A DNA stretch of 64,000 bases from Sphingomonas_E sp042693015 (GTDB taxonomy: Bacteria > Pseudomonadota > Alphaproteobacteria > Sphingomonadales > Sphingomonadaceae). The translations under genes were made by a program, and so were the position numbers. Under the pieces are notes generated by a model. The model was not told where the DNA came from and ran no database searches. It was given only the letters and a program-made list of their open reading frames with translations. Shown here in pieces: positions 44,024 to 53,530 of this stretch (position 1 is the stretch's first letter; every line of letters starts with the position of its first letter). The stretch is from positions 930,001 through 994,000 of the forward strand of contig NZ_CP170544.1 of NCBI RefSeq assembly GCF_042693015.1. The letters are read 5' to 3'.

Positions 44024-45535
44024 ATGGAGCAGCCGGTTCTGGCCGATATGGTCCGCAAGCAGGCGGCCGAGCGCGCTCAAGCGACGGCTTTGATCTTCGA
44101 AGGGCGCGAGACCAATTATCGCGACTTCGACCGCCACACCAACCAGATCGCCAATGGCCTGATCGCGGCCGGGCTGCAGCAGGGCGACCGCGTCGCCTTC
44201 CTCGGCAAGAATAGCGACCATTATTTCGAATATTGGATCGGCGCGGCCAAGGCGGGGCTGGTGCTGGTGCCGGTCAACTGGCGGCTCGCTCCGCCGGAGG
44301 TTGCCTATGTGATCGGTAATTGCACGCCGAAATTCGTGCTGAGCGACGCCGATTTCCTCGATCGGCTGGATGAGGGGCAGGGCTATCGCGTCCTGAGCTC
44401 GGACGAGTTCGCCGCATGGCGCGACGCTCAGTCCGACAGCGATCCGCATCGCGACGCCGGTTATGACGATCCGGTGCTCCAGCTCTACACATCGGGCACG
44501 ACCGGCCATCCCAAGGGCGCGATGCTCACCAACCGCAGCCTGCTTTCGCTGCGCACGGGGCGCTCGCCGGAGGAGGTGGCGGAATGGAACCGCTGGGGGC
44601 CGGACGATGTCAGCCTGATCGCCATGCCCAATTTCCACATCAGCGGGGCGGGCTGGGGTCTGTGGACCCTGCAGCATGGCGCGAAGGGCGTGGTGGTGCG
44701 GGAATTCGATCCGCATCAGGTGCTCGATCTCATCACCCGCTATCGCATCACCAAGATCATGATGGTGCCGACGGCGATGCGCATCGTCTGCGATCATCCC
44801 GCTGCGGCGGGCACTGATTTCAGCTTCCTCAAATATATCTGTTACGGCGGATCGGCGATCCCGCTCGATCTGCTGCGCCAGGCGATCGCGGTGTTCGGCT
44901 GCGGCTTTGCGCAGATGTACGGGATGACGGAGACCGCCGGCACCATCGTCGGCTTGCCGCCCGAGGATCATGACCCCGCCGGCAATGCCCGGATGCGCGG
45001 CGTCGGCCGGCCGCTGCCCGGTGTCGAGGTGAAGATCGTCGATGCCGAGGGCAATGAAGTGCCGCGCGGGGAGGTGGGCGAGATCGCCGCGCGCTCCACC
45101 GCCAACATGGCCGGCTATTTCAACAATGACGCCGCGACCGCGGAGACGATCGACGCGGAAGGGTGGCTGCGCACCGGCGACGCCGGCAGCATGGATGCGG
45201 ACGGTTATATCTACCTGGCCGACCGGATGAAGGACATGATCATCACCGGCGGCGAGAATGTCTATCCGGCCGAGGTGGAGAATGCGCTCTACAGCCACCC
45301 GCAGGTGAGCGACGTTGCCGTGATCGGCGTGCCCGATCCGAAGTGGGGCGAGGCTGTGAAGGCGATCGTGGTGCCGGTAGATGGCGAGCAGCCCGATCCC
45401 GCAGATTTGATCGCCTGGGCGCGGGAGCGGATCGCCGCTTACAAGGCGCCCAAGTCGGTCGATTTCCGCGACACGCTGCCGCGCAATCCCTCGGGCAAGA
45501 TCCTCCGCCGGCTGCTGCGCGACGAATATCGCTGA
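44024..45535 (+). CDS. Acyl-CoA ligase / AMP-dependent synthetase
   Basis: A 503-residue ANL-family ligase. The P-loop YTSGTTGHPKG is at 155-165, YGMTET in the middle, and the C-terminal region holds GGENVYPAEVE and the catalytic Lys in PRNPSGKILRR. It activates an acid to its CoA thioester. The ATG at 44024 is taken as start; a TTG at 44012 with GGAGAGGAG before it is also possible. It heads a plus-strand run with a SnoaL-like and an ABM-domain gene. Confidence 0.9.
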   Translation: MEQPVLADMVRKQAAERAQATALIFEGRETNYRDFDRHTNQIANGLIAAGLQQGDRVAFLGKNSDHYFEYWIGAAKAGLVLVPVNWRLAPPEVAYVIGNCTPKFVLSDADFLDRLDEGQGYRVLSSDEFAAWRDAQSDSDPHRDAGYDDPVLQLYTSGTTGHPKGAMLTNRSLLSLRTGRSPEEVAEWNRWGPDDVSLIAMPNFHISGAGWGLWTLQHGAKGVVVREFDPHQVLDLITRYRITKIMMVPTAMRIVCDHPAAAGTDFSFLKYICYGGSAIPLDLLRQAIAVFGCGFAQMYGMTETAGTIVGLPPEDHDPAGNARMRGVGRPLPGVEVKIVDAEGNEVPRGEVGEIAARSTANMAGYFNNDAATAETIDAEGWLRTGDAGSMDADGYIYLADRMKDMIITGGENVYPAEVENALYSHPQVSDVAVIGVPDPKWGEAVKAIVVPVDGEQPDPADLIAWARERIAAYKAPKSVDFRDTLPRNPSGKILRRLLRDEYR

Positions 45536-45610
45536 CCTCGCCTTTTCGGCAGGTCCGCCGCCGCCGCGAACGGCCTAGCCTCGAACCAGATAGGACAACC
45601 GGAGAGGCGC

Positions 45611-46033
45611 ATGACCGTCAATTTCACCGGACCGCTGGAAGATCGCGTCGCCATCCGCGAGGTGATCGAAACCTATGCCGACGCGGTCAATTGCTACGAT
45701 CAGGAAACCTGGGCCTCCCTGTGGGTCGAAGACAGCTATTGGGATCTCTCCCACTATCCCGAAATCGGCATCGTCGAGGGCAAGAAGGCCATCGTCGACA
45801 TGTGGGCGCAGTCCATGCCCGCTTATCCGAAGCTGAGCTTTCTCGTTACGATCGGCTCGATCAAGGTCGACGGCGACAAGGCCGAAGCGCGGACCTGGTT
45901 TTCCGAAGTCTATGAGGAGCCCGGCACGCTCAAGGACAAGCGCGCGCGCGCCTGTTATCGCGACAAGCTCGTCAAGCGCGACGGCAAATGGTTCCTGCAG
46001 AGCCGCATCTTCAACATCGTCCACCAGACCTGA
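45611..46033 (+). CDS. SnoaL-like (NTF2-fold) protein
   Basis: A 140-residue SnoaL_4-type protein (DRVAIREVIETYADAVNCYDQETWASLW). Unlike the product at 23155-23640, it has no His at the position expected for the dehydratase triad (KLSFLVTIG instead), so a dehydratase role is less supported. GGAGAG precedes the ATG. Lies 75 bases after the CoA ligase and probably belongs to its transcript. Confidence 0.8.
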   Translation: MTVNFTGPLEDRVAIREVIETYADAVNCYDQETWASLWVEDSYWDLSHYPEIGIVEGKKAIVDMWAQSMPAYPKLSFLVTIGSIKVDGDKAEARTWFSEVYEEPGTLKDKRARACYRDKLVKRDGKWFLQSRIFNIVHQT

Positions 46034-46080
46034 TCGGGCTCTGCTGCCCGACATTCCGACCAATTGCACAAGGACCGACC

Positions 46081-46380
46081 ATGATCGTCATCACTGGCCA
46101 GATCTTCACCGATCAGGAAACCCTGCCTGCGCTCTATTCGCGGCTGAAGTCGCTATGCGAACCCTCCCGCGCCGAGGACGGCTGCATCTTCTACCATATG
46201 GCGATGGAGGATGAAGCGAACGGCACCATCATGGCCATGGAGGGCTGGCGCGATCAGGCGGCGCTCGAAAAGCATCTTTCGCTGCCGTCGATCGCCAAGC
46301 TGCTCGCCGATTTCGACGGCAAGTTCCGCAACGATGTGACCATTCACGAGGTGTCGTCGTCGCAGAAGATGGCGGTCTGA
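46081..46380 (+). CDS. Antibiotic biosynthesis monooxygenase (ABM) domain protein
   Basis: A 99-residue dimeric alpha/beta-barrel type protein (ABM/YgiN-like): MIVITGQIF at the start, EDGCIFYHMAMEDE in the middle, WRDQAALEKHLSLPSIAKLL after. Members include cofactor-free quinol monooxygenases and also small binding proteins. It is the third gene of the CoA ligase run. Start chosen at the ATG at 46081 with AAGGACC before it. Confidence 0.8.
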   Translation: MIVITGQIFTDQETLPALYSRLKSLCEPSRAEDGCIFYHMAMEDEANGTIMAMEGWRDQAALEKHLSLPSIAKLLADFDGKFRNDVTIHEVSSSQKMAV

Positions 46381-46423
46381 TCGGGCCTGTTTGTCTCGAA
46401 ACACCAGCCCCCAAAAAAGCACA

Positions 46424-46518
46424 TCATCCCGGCGCAGGCCGGGATCCATGGCTCTCTCAGCCCGCGATGGCATCGAAAATGGAGAGAGCCATGGGCCCCA
46501 GCCTACGCTGGGGCGACG
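46424..46518. repeat. Composite inverted repeat with three hairpins
   Basis: Outer hairpins TCCCGGC-GCAG-GCCGGGA (46427-46444) and CCCCAGC-CTAC-GCTGGGG (46496-46513) flank an inner pair CCATGGCTCTCTC / GAGAGAGCCATGG (46446-46458 and 46482-46494). The element lies between two convergent genes and probably stops transcription from both sides. It is different from the other three repeat types in the window. Confidence 0.85.
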
Positions 46519-46526
46519 AGTTGTTG

Positions 46527-47309
46527 TTAAACCCCCGGCAACCCCGCGGTCGAACCGCCGTCGATCACCATCTCGGCCCCGGTCACGAACTTGGCATCGT
46601 CGGACGCGAGATAAGTGACCAGCGCGATCACCTCCTCGGTGCGGCCGAGCCGGCCCATCGGCGCCACATTCTCCAGCATCGTCCGCGCCGCCGCAGGATC
46701 GGGGGCGCCGGCGATCGCACCCAGGATCAGCGGCGTTTCGATGACGCCGGGATGGATCGTGTTGCAGCGGATGTTGAGCCCCGCCTTGGCGCAATGCACC
46801 GCGACCGACTTGGCGAGCAATCTTAGCGCGCCCTTGGTTGTCGAATAGGTCACGTCGCCGGCCAGCGCGAGGATGCCGTTGATCGAGCTGTTGATGATGA
46901 TCGACCCGCTTGACCCTTCAGGATTGGCCTTCATCAGCGCGATCGCATTCTGGCAGGTCAACATCGAACCCGTCAGGTTGATGTCGACGATGTTGCGCCA
47001 GCCGTCGATCGTCACGGTTTCGATATCGCTGTCGCCGCTATTCGTGCCGGCATTGGCAAAGGCGATGTCGAGCCGGCCATAAGTGTCGCGGATGGCAGCC
47101 GAAACCCGCGCCCATCCGTCCACATCCTGCACCGCATGTTGCACGAATGTTGCGCCGGTTTCGGCAGCAATCCGGTCACCGGCCTGCTGATTGTTGCCGG
47201 TGAAGACGACCTTCGCACCTTGCGCAACAAAGCCGCGCACGGCCGCCTCGCCAATGCCGTTGGTGCCGCCGGTGACGAGCCCGACCTTGCCTGCGAGCCT
47301 TTGCGTCAT
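46527..47309 (-). CDS. Short-chain dehydrogenase/reductase (tandem copy 3)
   Basis: A 260-residue classical SDR: TGGTNGIG near 14-21, ANAGTNSG, catalytic YSTTK, C-terminal VTGAEMVIDGGSTAGLPGV. AGGAC lies before the ATG at 47309. Last of three SDR genes in a row on the minus strand, 17 bases after the second. All three share the C-terminal VIDGG/VVDGG signature, but their sequences have clearly diverged. Confidence 0.9.
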   Translation of the reverse strand: MTQRLAGKVGLVTGGTNGIGEAAVRGFVAQGAKVVFTGNNQQAGDRIAAETGATFVQHAVQDVDGWARVSAAIRDTYGRLDIAFANAGTNSGDSDIETVTIDGWRNIVDINLTGSMLTCQNAIALMKANPEGSSGSIIINSSINGILALAGDVTYSTTKGALRLLAKSVAVHCAKAGLNIRCNTIHPGVIETPLILGAIAGAPDPAAARTMLENVAPMGRLGRTEEVIALVTYLASDDAKFVTGAEMVIDGGSTAGLPGV

Positions 47310-47326
47310 GTTCTTTTGTCCTCGTC

Positions 47327-48109
47327 CTATTGCGCGGTCATGCCGCCGTCGATCACCAGTTCCGATCCGGTCATGAAGCTTGCGGCCGGCGTGCAGAGAT
47401 AGACGATGCCGCTGGCGATCTCGTCCGGCTCGCCCATCCGGCCCATTGCATGGCCGGCCGAAACTGTCGCCCGCGCCGTCTTGTCGTCGGGGAACAGCCC
47501 CGCTTCCACATAGCGGGCGTAGATCGTGTCCATCATCCCGGTGTCGATGCCGCCCGGATGGACCGAGTTCACCCGGATCGGCCAGCCCAGCATGGCATAT
47601 TCGACGGCCGCGCTCTTGGTGAACAGCCGCACCGCGCCCTTGCTGGCGCAATAGGCCGCCATATAGGCCGATCCATTGAGGCCGCCGACCGACGAAAGGT
47701 TGACGACCGACGAGCCGCCCTTGCGGGCTCCACCACTCTGCCGCAGCAGATCGGCGGCGATCTTGGTGCCGAGGAACAGCCCCTCCACATTGACCGCCTG
47801 GCACTTGCGCCATTCGGCAAGGCTGGTTTCGGCAATGCTGTTGGTGACGGAGATGCCGGCATTGTTGACGAGGATATCGAGCCGGCCATGTTCCGCGGCG
47901 ATGCCGGCGATCAGGTCGGTCCACTGGCCCTCGTCAGTCACGTCGAGCCGCTTATATTGTGCCGCGCCGGCAACCATCGCCTCCGCAGCAATATCGGATG
48001 CGATCACCTTGGCGCCCGCATCGGCCAGCGCCTTCACGGTTGCGCTGCCGATGCCGCCGGTCGCGCCGGTGACGAGGGCGACAGTGCCCGAAAGATCGAA
48101 GATGGACAT
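47327..48109 (-). CDS. Short-chain dehydrogenase/reductase (tandem copy 2)
   Basis: A 260-residue classical SDR with TGATGGIG near residue 14, NNAGIS, catalytic YCASK and a C-terminal MTGSELVIDGGMTAQ. GAGGGAAAC precedes the ATG. It sits 13 bases after the first tandem SDR. Probably NAD-dependent (Asp near the end of beta strand 2: VIASDIAAEA). Confidence 0.9.
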   Translation of the reverse strand: MSIFDLSGTVALVTGATGGIGSATVKALADAGAKVIASDIAAEAMVAGAAQYKRLDVTDEGQWTDLIAGIAAEHGRLDILVNNAGISVTNSIAETSLAEWRKCQAVNVEGLFLGTKIAADLLRQSGGARKGGSSVVNLSSVGGLNGSAYMAAYCASKGAVRLFTKSAAVEYAMLGWPIRVNSVHPGGIDTGMMDTIYARYVEAGLFPDDKTARATVSAGHAMGRMGEPDEIASGIVYLCTPAASFMTGSELVIDGGMTAQ

Positions 48110-48122
48110 GCCTGTTTCCCTC

Positions 48123-48926
48123 TCAGCGTGCGGTCCAGCCGCCGTCGACGACGACCTCGCTGCCCGTCATGTAACTCGCATCGTCGCTCGCCAGGAAGGC
48201 GACGACCTTGCCGATTTCGACCGGCTGGGCCAGCCGCTTAATCGGCGTCGTCTGGGCCATGCCATCGATCAATTGCTGCGCGGTGACCGTGCCGTCCCGC
48301 TCGGCCCAGCGGGCCATGCCCTTGTGCAGCAACGGCGTCTCGACGAAGCCCGGATGCACGCTGTTGACGCGGATCGGCACGCCGTCGTCCGCGAATTCGA
48401 GCGCGTTCGATTTGGTCAGCAACCGCACCGCGCCCTTGGACGCGTTGTAGGCGGAAACCTCGCTCATCCCCACCAACCCCATGATCGAGCTGATGTTGAT
48501 GATGCTCGACCCATAAGGCGTCGTGGCCCCGCTTTTCGCCAGCAGCGGTTGGAAGGTTTTGGTGCCGAGGAAGACGGTGTCGACATTCAGCGTCATCAGC
48601 CGGCGCCAGTCTTCCAGCGCCAGATCCTGCACCTTGCCGGTCAGGTCGGCGCCGACATTGTTGACCAATATGTCGAGCCGGCCGAACTGCGCTGCGACGC
48701 GGTCCCGCGCGGCCTGCCAATCGCCCTCGCTGGTCGCGTCCAGGCGGATATAGCTGGCATTCTCGATAGTGGCGGTCGCCTGGGTCGCGTCCGCGCTGTC
48801 CTCATTATCCAGATCGGTTATGATCGTCGTGGCGCCGTCGGCCGCCAGGCATTCCGCGATCGCGCGGCCGATGCCTCGCAATGCGCCCGAAACCAGGGCG
48901 GTCCGCCCCTCAAGCCTTCTGCCCAT
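48123..48926 (-). CDS. Short-chain dehydrogenase/reductase (tandem copy 1)
   Basis: A 267-residue classical SDR: SGALRGIG near residues 14-21, NNVGADLTG in place of NNAG, catalytic YNASK, C-terminal MTGSEVVVDGGWTAR. First gene of the three-SDR minus-strand operon; it is divergent from the TonB receptor gene that starts at 49159, with a 232-base gap between. Confidence 0.9.
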   Translation of the reverse strand: MGRRLEGRTALVSGALRGIGRAIAECLAADGATTIITDLDNEDSADATQATATIENASYIRLDATSEGDWQAARDRVAAQFGRLDILVNNVGADLTGKVQDLALEDWRRLMTLNVDTVFLGTKTFQPLLAKSGATTPYGSSIINISSIMGLVGMSEVSAYNASKGAVRLLTKSNALEFADDGVPIRVNSVHPGFVETPLLHKGMARWAERDGTVTAQQLIDGMAQTTPIKRLAQPVEIGKVVAFLASDDASYMTGSEVVVDGGWTAR

Positions 48927-49158
48927 CTATCCATCCTCTTCGCAGCGGCGCCCGGCGGCGGCGTTCTATCTCGACGCTGTTTTCCCGCTCGGCCGGCCAC
49001 TTCACACCTGCTGGATTCGACAGGGTGACGCGATCGGACCGTGGGCGCATTGAACGGCAAAGGACAGCCTCCACGCATGTTGAAAGAAGAGGGGCGACCT
49101 CAGGCTGGATGATCCGTGCGCCGATAGACGCCGCGGATACAGGGAGAAGGGCAATCTA

Positions 49159-51669
49159 ATGCATCATGGTAAGGTCTCTCCGCTCTGGTTCGGCGCGAGC
49201 AGCGTGATCGCTCTTGCGCTGGCAGGGGCCAACCCCGCTGCGGCGCAGGAGACACCACCTGCCGATCCGGCCGCGGCCCCGCCGCCGGCTGCCGCGCCCG
49301 CCACCGCGGAAGCGCCCACTACGGGTGGGCTTGAGGATATCGTCGTCACCGCCCGCAAGCGCCAGGAAAGCGTGCAGGACATTCCGGTTGCCGTGACGGC
49401 GATCTCGGCCAAGACGATCCAGGAACAGGATCTCACCAGCCTCGAGAAAGTCGCAGCGCGCACGCCGAACTTCACCGTCGGCCGCGCCTCGAACGGCTCG
49501 GGCGCCCAGCTCACGATGCGCGGCATCGGTTCGTCCTCGACGTCGATCGGCATCGAACAGTCGGTCGCGATCGTCGTGGACGGCGTCTATTACGGCCAAG
49601 GGCGCATCATCAACGAAGGCTTTTTCGATCTTGGCCGGGTCGAGATATTGAAGGGGCCGCAGGCGCTGTTCTTCGGCAAGAACGCCACAGCCGGCGTGAT
49701 TTCGCTGACGACCGCCGATCCGACCGACGAAATCGAATATCGCGCGCGGGCGTCGTATGAATTCAATGCGGAGCAGATCCAGCTTGAAGGCATCGCCTCC
49801 GGCCCGCTGACCGACACGCTGGGCGTGCGCGTCGCGGTACGCGCATCGAAGATGTATGGCGGCTATTACAAGAATGTCGCCGATCCGGTCACGTATTCGA
49901 CCCTGGACATCGCGACCGGCGCCGTCACGCCGCATGTCGCAACACCCGCCGCGCGCGATGCTCCGGGCGAGGAGGAGTTCATCGGCCGCGTCACGCTGAA
50001 GTGGGAAGCGCCGGTCGACGGCCTCACCGCGACCTTGAAGGCGTCCGTCGATCGCAACAGCGTCAACAATTCCTCGTGGAATTACGTCGCTTATGCCTGC
50101 CCGACGGGATCATCGCAGCTCAACGGTTTCGAGTGCAAAAAGGATTTCGTCACCCACCAGAACAATATCCCGACCGATATTGCCGCGACCTTCCCCTTCT
50201 CGAAGTCCGATGGCGATCTCTACAATCTCTATCGGTCCTGGGGCGCGACGGGCACGATCAATTACGAGATGGATGATGTGACGATAACGTCCGTCACCAA
50301 CTATAACTGGAACAACAATCGCTGGGCCTGCGCCTGCGATTTCCAGTCGAGCGCGGCCGGGACCTGGGCGACCGAGAACTCGTCGTTCGACGCCTTTTCA
50401 AGCGAACTTCGCGCGCTCACCACCTTCGACGGCCCGATCAACCTGATGGTCGGCGGCCTTTACCAGAAGACCAAGCGCAAGTTCGAACAATATATCATGT
50501 TCGCGAATATCGAGGACAGCCGGGTTGCCGACTCCTATCGCTATCTCGCGACGACCAAGACCAGCTTCACCGATGGCGAGACGCTGGCCGGGTTCGGCCA
50601 GGTGACGTGGAAGGTCGTGCCCACGCTCGAAGTCGGGGCGGGCGTGCGTTACACGCATGAAACCAAGGACAGCTTCTTCACCCAGCCGTACAACAACATC
50701 GCGGTCCAGAGCATCTTCCGCGATCAGAACGATCCGGACGGGCTTGGCGAGGTGACGGCCAACCAGACCTTCAACAACTGGTCGCCGGAAGCCACGATCA
50801 CCTGGAAGCCGATGGACGATATTCTCGTCTATGGCGCCTACAAGACCGCCTACAAGTCGGGCGGCTTCTCCAACGGCGGCATCAACTCGAAATTCTCGGC
50901 CTCGCCGGTCGAAGATCTCACCTTCGATCCGGAAAAGGCGCGCGGTTTCGAAGTCGGCGTCAAGACAACCCTGCTCGATCGCCAGCTGCGCCTGAACCTG
51001 ACCGCCTACACCTACAAATATAGCGATCTTCAGGTCGACTTCTTCAACTCGCCAATCTTCGCCTTCCAGACGCTCACGGCCGATGCACGGACCAAGGGTG
51101 TGGAGCTGGAGTTCGAATATGCGCCGCACGCGCTGGACGGCCTGAACGTCCACGGCTCGATCAACTATAACCGCGCCCGCTACACCAGCTTCCCGGCGGC
51201 GCCTTGCTATGCGGGCCAGAGCGCGGCGGAGGGCTGCAACATCGTCGTCACCGATCCCACCGGCACCTTCACCCGCCAGGATCTTTCAGGCGCGCCGCTG
51301 TCGGTCGCACCTGAATGGACCGGCAATTTCGGCGTCGGTTACGACACGCTGATCGGCGACGGCTACAAGCTCGGCCTCTCGGCGGATGTCCGCTACAGCG
51401 ACTCCTATCTCGCCTCTGCCTTCAACAACCCGGATTCGAAGCAGGGCAGCTATGCGACGTTCGACGCCAGCATCCGCTTCGGTTCTGAGGACGAAAAGTG
51501 GCAGGTGGCGCTGATCGGCAAGAATCTGACTAACCAGTTCTACGTGACCGGCGTGGTCGATGGTCCGTCGACGCCGCCGGCGGGTTCGCCCCCGGGGCTG
51601 CATGCCGATCAGCTCGGCTTCGGCAGCCTGCCGCGCACGGTGATGCTGCAGGTCAGCACCAAATTCTGA
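49159..51669 (+). CDS. TonB-dependent outer-membrane receptor
   Basis: An 836-residue receptor with a signal peptide ending in AAAQE (about 28-32), a Pro/Ala-rich linker (ADPAAAPPPAAAPA), the TonB-box type GGLEDIVVTARKRQESVQD, a plug with KGPQALFFGKNATAGVI, and a barrel ending VSTKF. The Pro/Ala linker before the box is unusual compared with the first receptor but recurs in the one at 54379. GGGAGAAGG precedes the ATG. It is followed by a SnoaL-like gene and a Rieske oxygenase. Confidence 0.93.
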   Translation: MHHGKVSPLWFGASSVIALALAGANPAAAQETPPADPAAAPPPAAAPATAEAPTTGGLEDIVVTARKRQESVQDIPVAVTAISAKTIQEQDLTSLEKVAARTPNFTVGRASNGSGAQLTMRGIGSSSTSIGIEQSVAIVVDGVYYGQGRIINEGFFDLGRVEILKGPQALFFGKNATAGVISLTTADPTDEIEYRARASYEFNAEQIQLEGIASGPLTDTLGVRVAVRASKMYGGYYKNVADPVTYSTLDIATGAVTPHVATPAARDAPGEEEFIGRVTLKWEAPVDGLTATLKASVDRNSVNNSSWNYVAYACPTGSSQLNGFECKKDFVTHQNNIPTDIAATFPFSKSDGDLYNLYRSWGATGTINYEMDDVTITSVTNYNWNNNRWACACDFQSSAAGTWATENSSFDAFSSELRALTTFDGPINLMVGGLYQKTKRKFEQYIMFANIEDSRVADSYRYLATTKTSFTDGETLAGFGQVTWKVVPTLEVGAGVRYTHETKDSFFTQPYNNIAVQSIFRDQNDPDGLGEVTANQTFNNWSPEATITWKPMDDILVYGAYKTAYKSGGFSNGGINSKFSASPVEDLTFDPEKARGFEVGVKTTLLDRQLRLNLTAYTYKYSDLQVDFFNSPIFAFQTLTADARTKGVELEFEYAPHALDGLNVHGSINYNRARYTSFPAAPCYAGQSAAEGCNIVVTDPTGTFTRQDLSGAPLSVAPEWTGNFGVGYDTLIGDGYKLGLSADVRYSDSYLASAFNNPDSKQGSYATFDASIRFGSEDEKWQVALIGKNLTNQFYVTGVVDGPSTPPAGSPPGLHADQLGFGSLPRTVMLQVSTKF

Positions 51670-51681
51670 TTGGAGAAGCGC

Positions 51682-52086
51682 ATGGATACCCGGCAACGCA
51701 TCGAAAATCTCTACGCGCTCACCGCTGCGGGCAAGTGGGATGAGGTGGAGGCGCAGCTCACCGACGATTTCAAGATCGTCGAGGCGAACAGCCTGCCCTT
51801 TGGCGGCACCTACGCAGGCAAGGATGCGCTGCAGAGGCTTTACACCAAGGTGTTCGCGTTCTGGGCTGATCCGTCGATTGAGATGCACGATATCGTCACC
51901 TCGGCCGACAATGCGATCGGCCTGCTCACCATCAACGCCACGTCCCGCCATACGGGGCAGCGGCTGGCGATGAAGGTGGCCGAGGTGTTCCATCTGCGCG
52001 GCGACAAGATCAGCGGCATCACGCCTTATTATTTCGATACCGCGGAAGTGGCGCAGGCTGCCGGGCCGGCAGTCGAGGCGGCCTGA
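51682..52086 (+). CDS. SnoaL-like (NTF2-fold) protein
   Basis: A 134-residue SnoaL_2-type protein (ENLYALTAAGKWDEVEAQLTDDFKIVE; VAEVFHLRGDKISGITPYYFD). GGAGAAG precedes the ATG at 51682, 12 bases after the TonB receptor stop, so it is co-transcribed with the receptor. Such proteins may act as isomerases or hydratases, or only bind ligands. Two hairpins follow it. Confidence 0.8.
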   Translation: MDTRQRIENLYALTAAGKWDEVEAQLTDDFKIVEANSLPFGGTYAGKDALQRLYTKVFAFWADPSIEMHDIVTSADNAIGLLTINATSRHTGQRLAMKVAEVFHLRGDKISGITPYYFDTAEVAQAAGPAVEAA

Positions 52087-52105
52087 AATTCGTTACGTTG
52101 CGAGG

Positions 52106-52168
52106 CTGGCGAATGCGCCAGTTTCGAAGGGCAGGCGGCAGGATCAGGATAGCCCCGATCCTGCCGTT
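52106..52168 (+). terminator. Two consecutive hairpins after the SnoaL gene
   Basis: CTGGCG-AATG-CGCCAG then TTT (52106-52124), and GGCAGGATC...GATCCTGCC followed by GTTT (52137-52168). Both have short T runs. They separate the receptor-SnoaL unit from the Rieske oxygenase gene, either as terminators or as attenuating structures in the Rieske leader. Confidence 0.55.
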
Positions 52169-52183
52169 TCGCGTTCGGAGGCC

Positions 52184-53530
52184 ATGCCCGTGACCACCCC
52201 CATTCCCCATCCCCTCACGCTTGATGGCCGCGATGCCGCCAATCTGCGCGGCGATCCCATCACCGGCGACCGTTACTGGTCGCAGGACTTCGCCCGGAAG
52301 GAATGGGATCATATGTGGACGCGGATCTGGCACGTTGCTGGCCGCACCGCCGAGCTGGAGGAGCCCGGCGACTATATCGTCCATGATTTCATGCACGAAT
52401 CCGTCTTCTGCGTCCGGCAGGAGGATGGATCGATCAAGGCCTTCTACAATGTCTGCGGCCATCGCGGGCAGCGGCTGGTGTGGGACAGCGCCAGCGTGAT
52501 GCGGGGCTTCCAATGCCCCTACCATGGCTGGCTGTGGGGCAAGGACGGCGTCTTGAAGGACGCGCAAGACCCGCATGATTTCCCCCAGGGCAACCCTTGC
52601 GGCAAATTGAAGCTTCGTGAGTTGCGCTGCGATACGTGGGGCGGTTTCGTCTGGTACACGATGAGCGAGGATGCGCCGTCGCTGGCCGATTTCCTCGCGC
52701 CGATGCCCGAAATCTACAAGAATTACCCGATGGATACCGCGGTCCGCGTCTTCTGGATGAAGATCGACCTCAACACCAACTGGAAGTTCGCGACCGACAA
52801 TTTCAGCGAGAGCTACCACACCCGCACCGCGCATCCGCAGGTGCCGCCATGGATCGATCAGGATGTCGATACCGCGCGGCATGAAATGTATCCGGGCGGC
52901 CATGGCCGGACGGTGCAGCCGATGCGGCCTTCGCTATCCGATCGCCTGCCCGAAGGCGTGCCGCACCCGTTCGATTTCATCCTGCGGCAGTGGGATATCG
53001 ATCCCGATTCCTACCCCGATTACGAAACCCGGGCGATGCAGGGCTGGCTCGATCTCAAGGCCGCCAAGCGTCGGCTGTGGCAGGAACGGGGCTACCTCCA
53101 TTACGAGCATATGGATGATGAGGAGATCACGGACAGCCCGCACACGGTGATCTTTCCCAATGTCACCATCTCGTTCCTGCCCGATAATCTCATCTTCTTC
53201 CGCACCGAGCCGCACCCGGACGATCCCAACAAATGCACCTTCGATCTGTGGTGCATGGCGTTCCCGGTGGCGGGGCAGACCGAGGTGGAATCGATCATGG
53301 CCGGCCCGCGCCCCATGCGCGAAGCCGAGTTCGAGCATCGCGCCTTCGACAATGGTCGCGGCGTGCCGGAGATCGAGGGGCAGATCGTCTATCAGGACAT
53401 GATGCTCGCCGAAGGCCAGCAGCGCGGTATGCATTCGCGCGGCTATCGCGACGCCTATCTGACCGGCCAGGAAACCCGCGTCCGTTTCTTCCACGAGGTG
53501 CTCAACGACTATATCGAGGGCCGCCGGTGA
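52184..53530 (+). CDS. Rieske [2Fe-2S] ring-hydroxylating oxygenase, alpha subunit
   Basis: A 448-residue catalytic oxygenase component. Rieske ligands Cys91-x-His93 and Cys111-x2-His114; mononuclear iron ligands His212 and His217 in SESYHTRTAHPQ, with Glu209 where Asp is usual. GGAGG precedes the ATG. Closest in the window to the product at 58930-60270, sharing the GDPIT, MWTRIWH/MWTRVWH and GNPCG/GSPCG stretches and the C-terminal FHEVLNDYIEGRR. The next gene overlaps it by four bases. Confidence 0.92.
   Translation: MPVTTPIPHPLTLDGRDAANLRGDPITGDRYWSQDFARKEWDHMWTRIWHVAGRTAELEEPGDYIVHDFMHESVFCVRQEDGSIKAFYNVCGHRGQRLVWDSASVMRGFQCPYHGWLWGKDGVLKDAQDPHDFPQGNPCGKLKLRELRCDTWGGFVWYTMSEDAPSLADFLAPMPEIYKNYPMDTAVRVFWMKIDLNTNWKFATDNFSESYHTRTAHPQVPPWIDQDVDTARHEMYPGGHGRTVQPMRPSLSDRLPEGVPHPFDFILRQWDIDPDSYPDYETRAMQGWLDLKAAKRRLWQERGYLHYEHMDDEEITDSPHTVIFPNVTISFLPDNLIFFRTEPHPDDPNKCTFDLWCMAFPVAGQTEVESIMAGPRPMREAEFEHRAFDNGRGVPEIEGQIVYQDMMLAEGQQRGMHSRGYRDAYLTGQETRVRFFHEVLNDYIEGRR

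Noticed and set aside
51682..52086. SnoaL-like protein as beta subunit of the adjacent Rieske oxygenase
   Set aside because: Beta subunits share the NTF2 fold, but this protein is shorter than the usual 160-180 residues, lies before rather than after the alpha gene and is separated from it by two hairpins.
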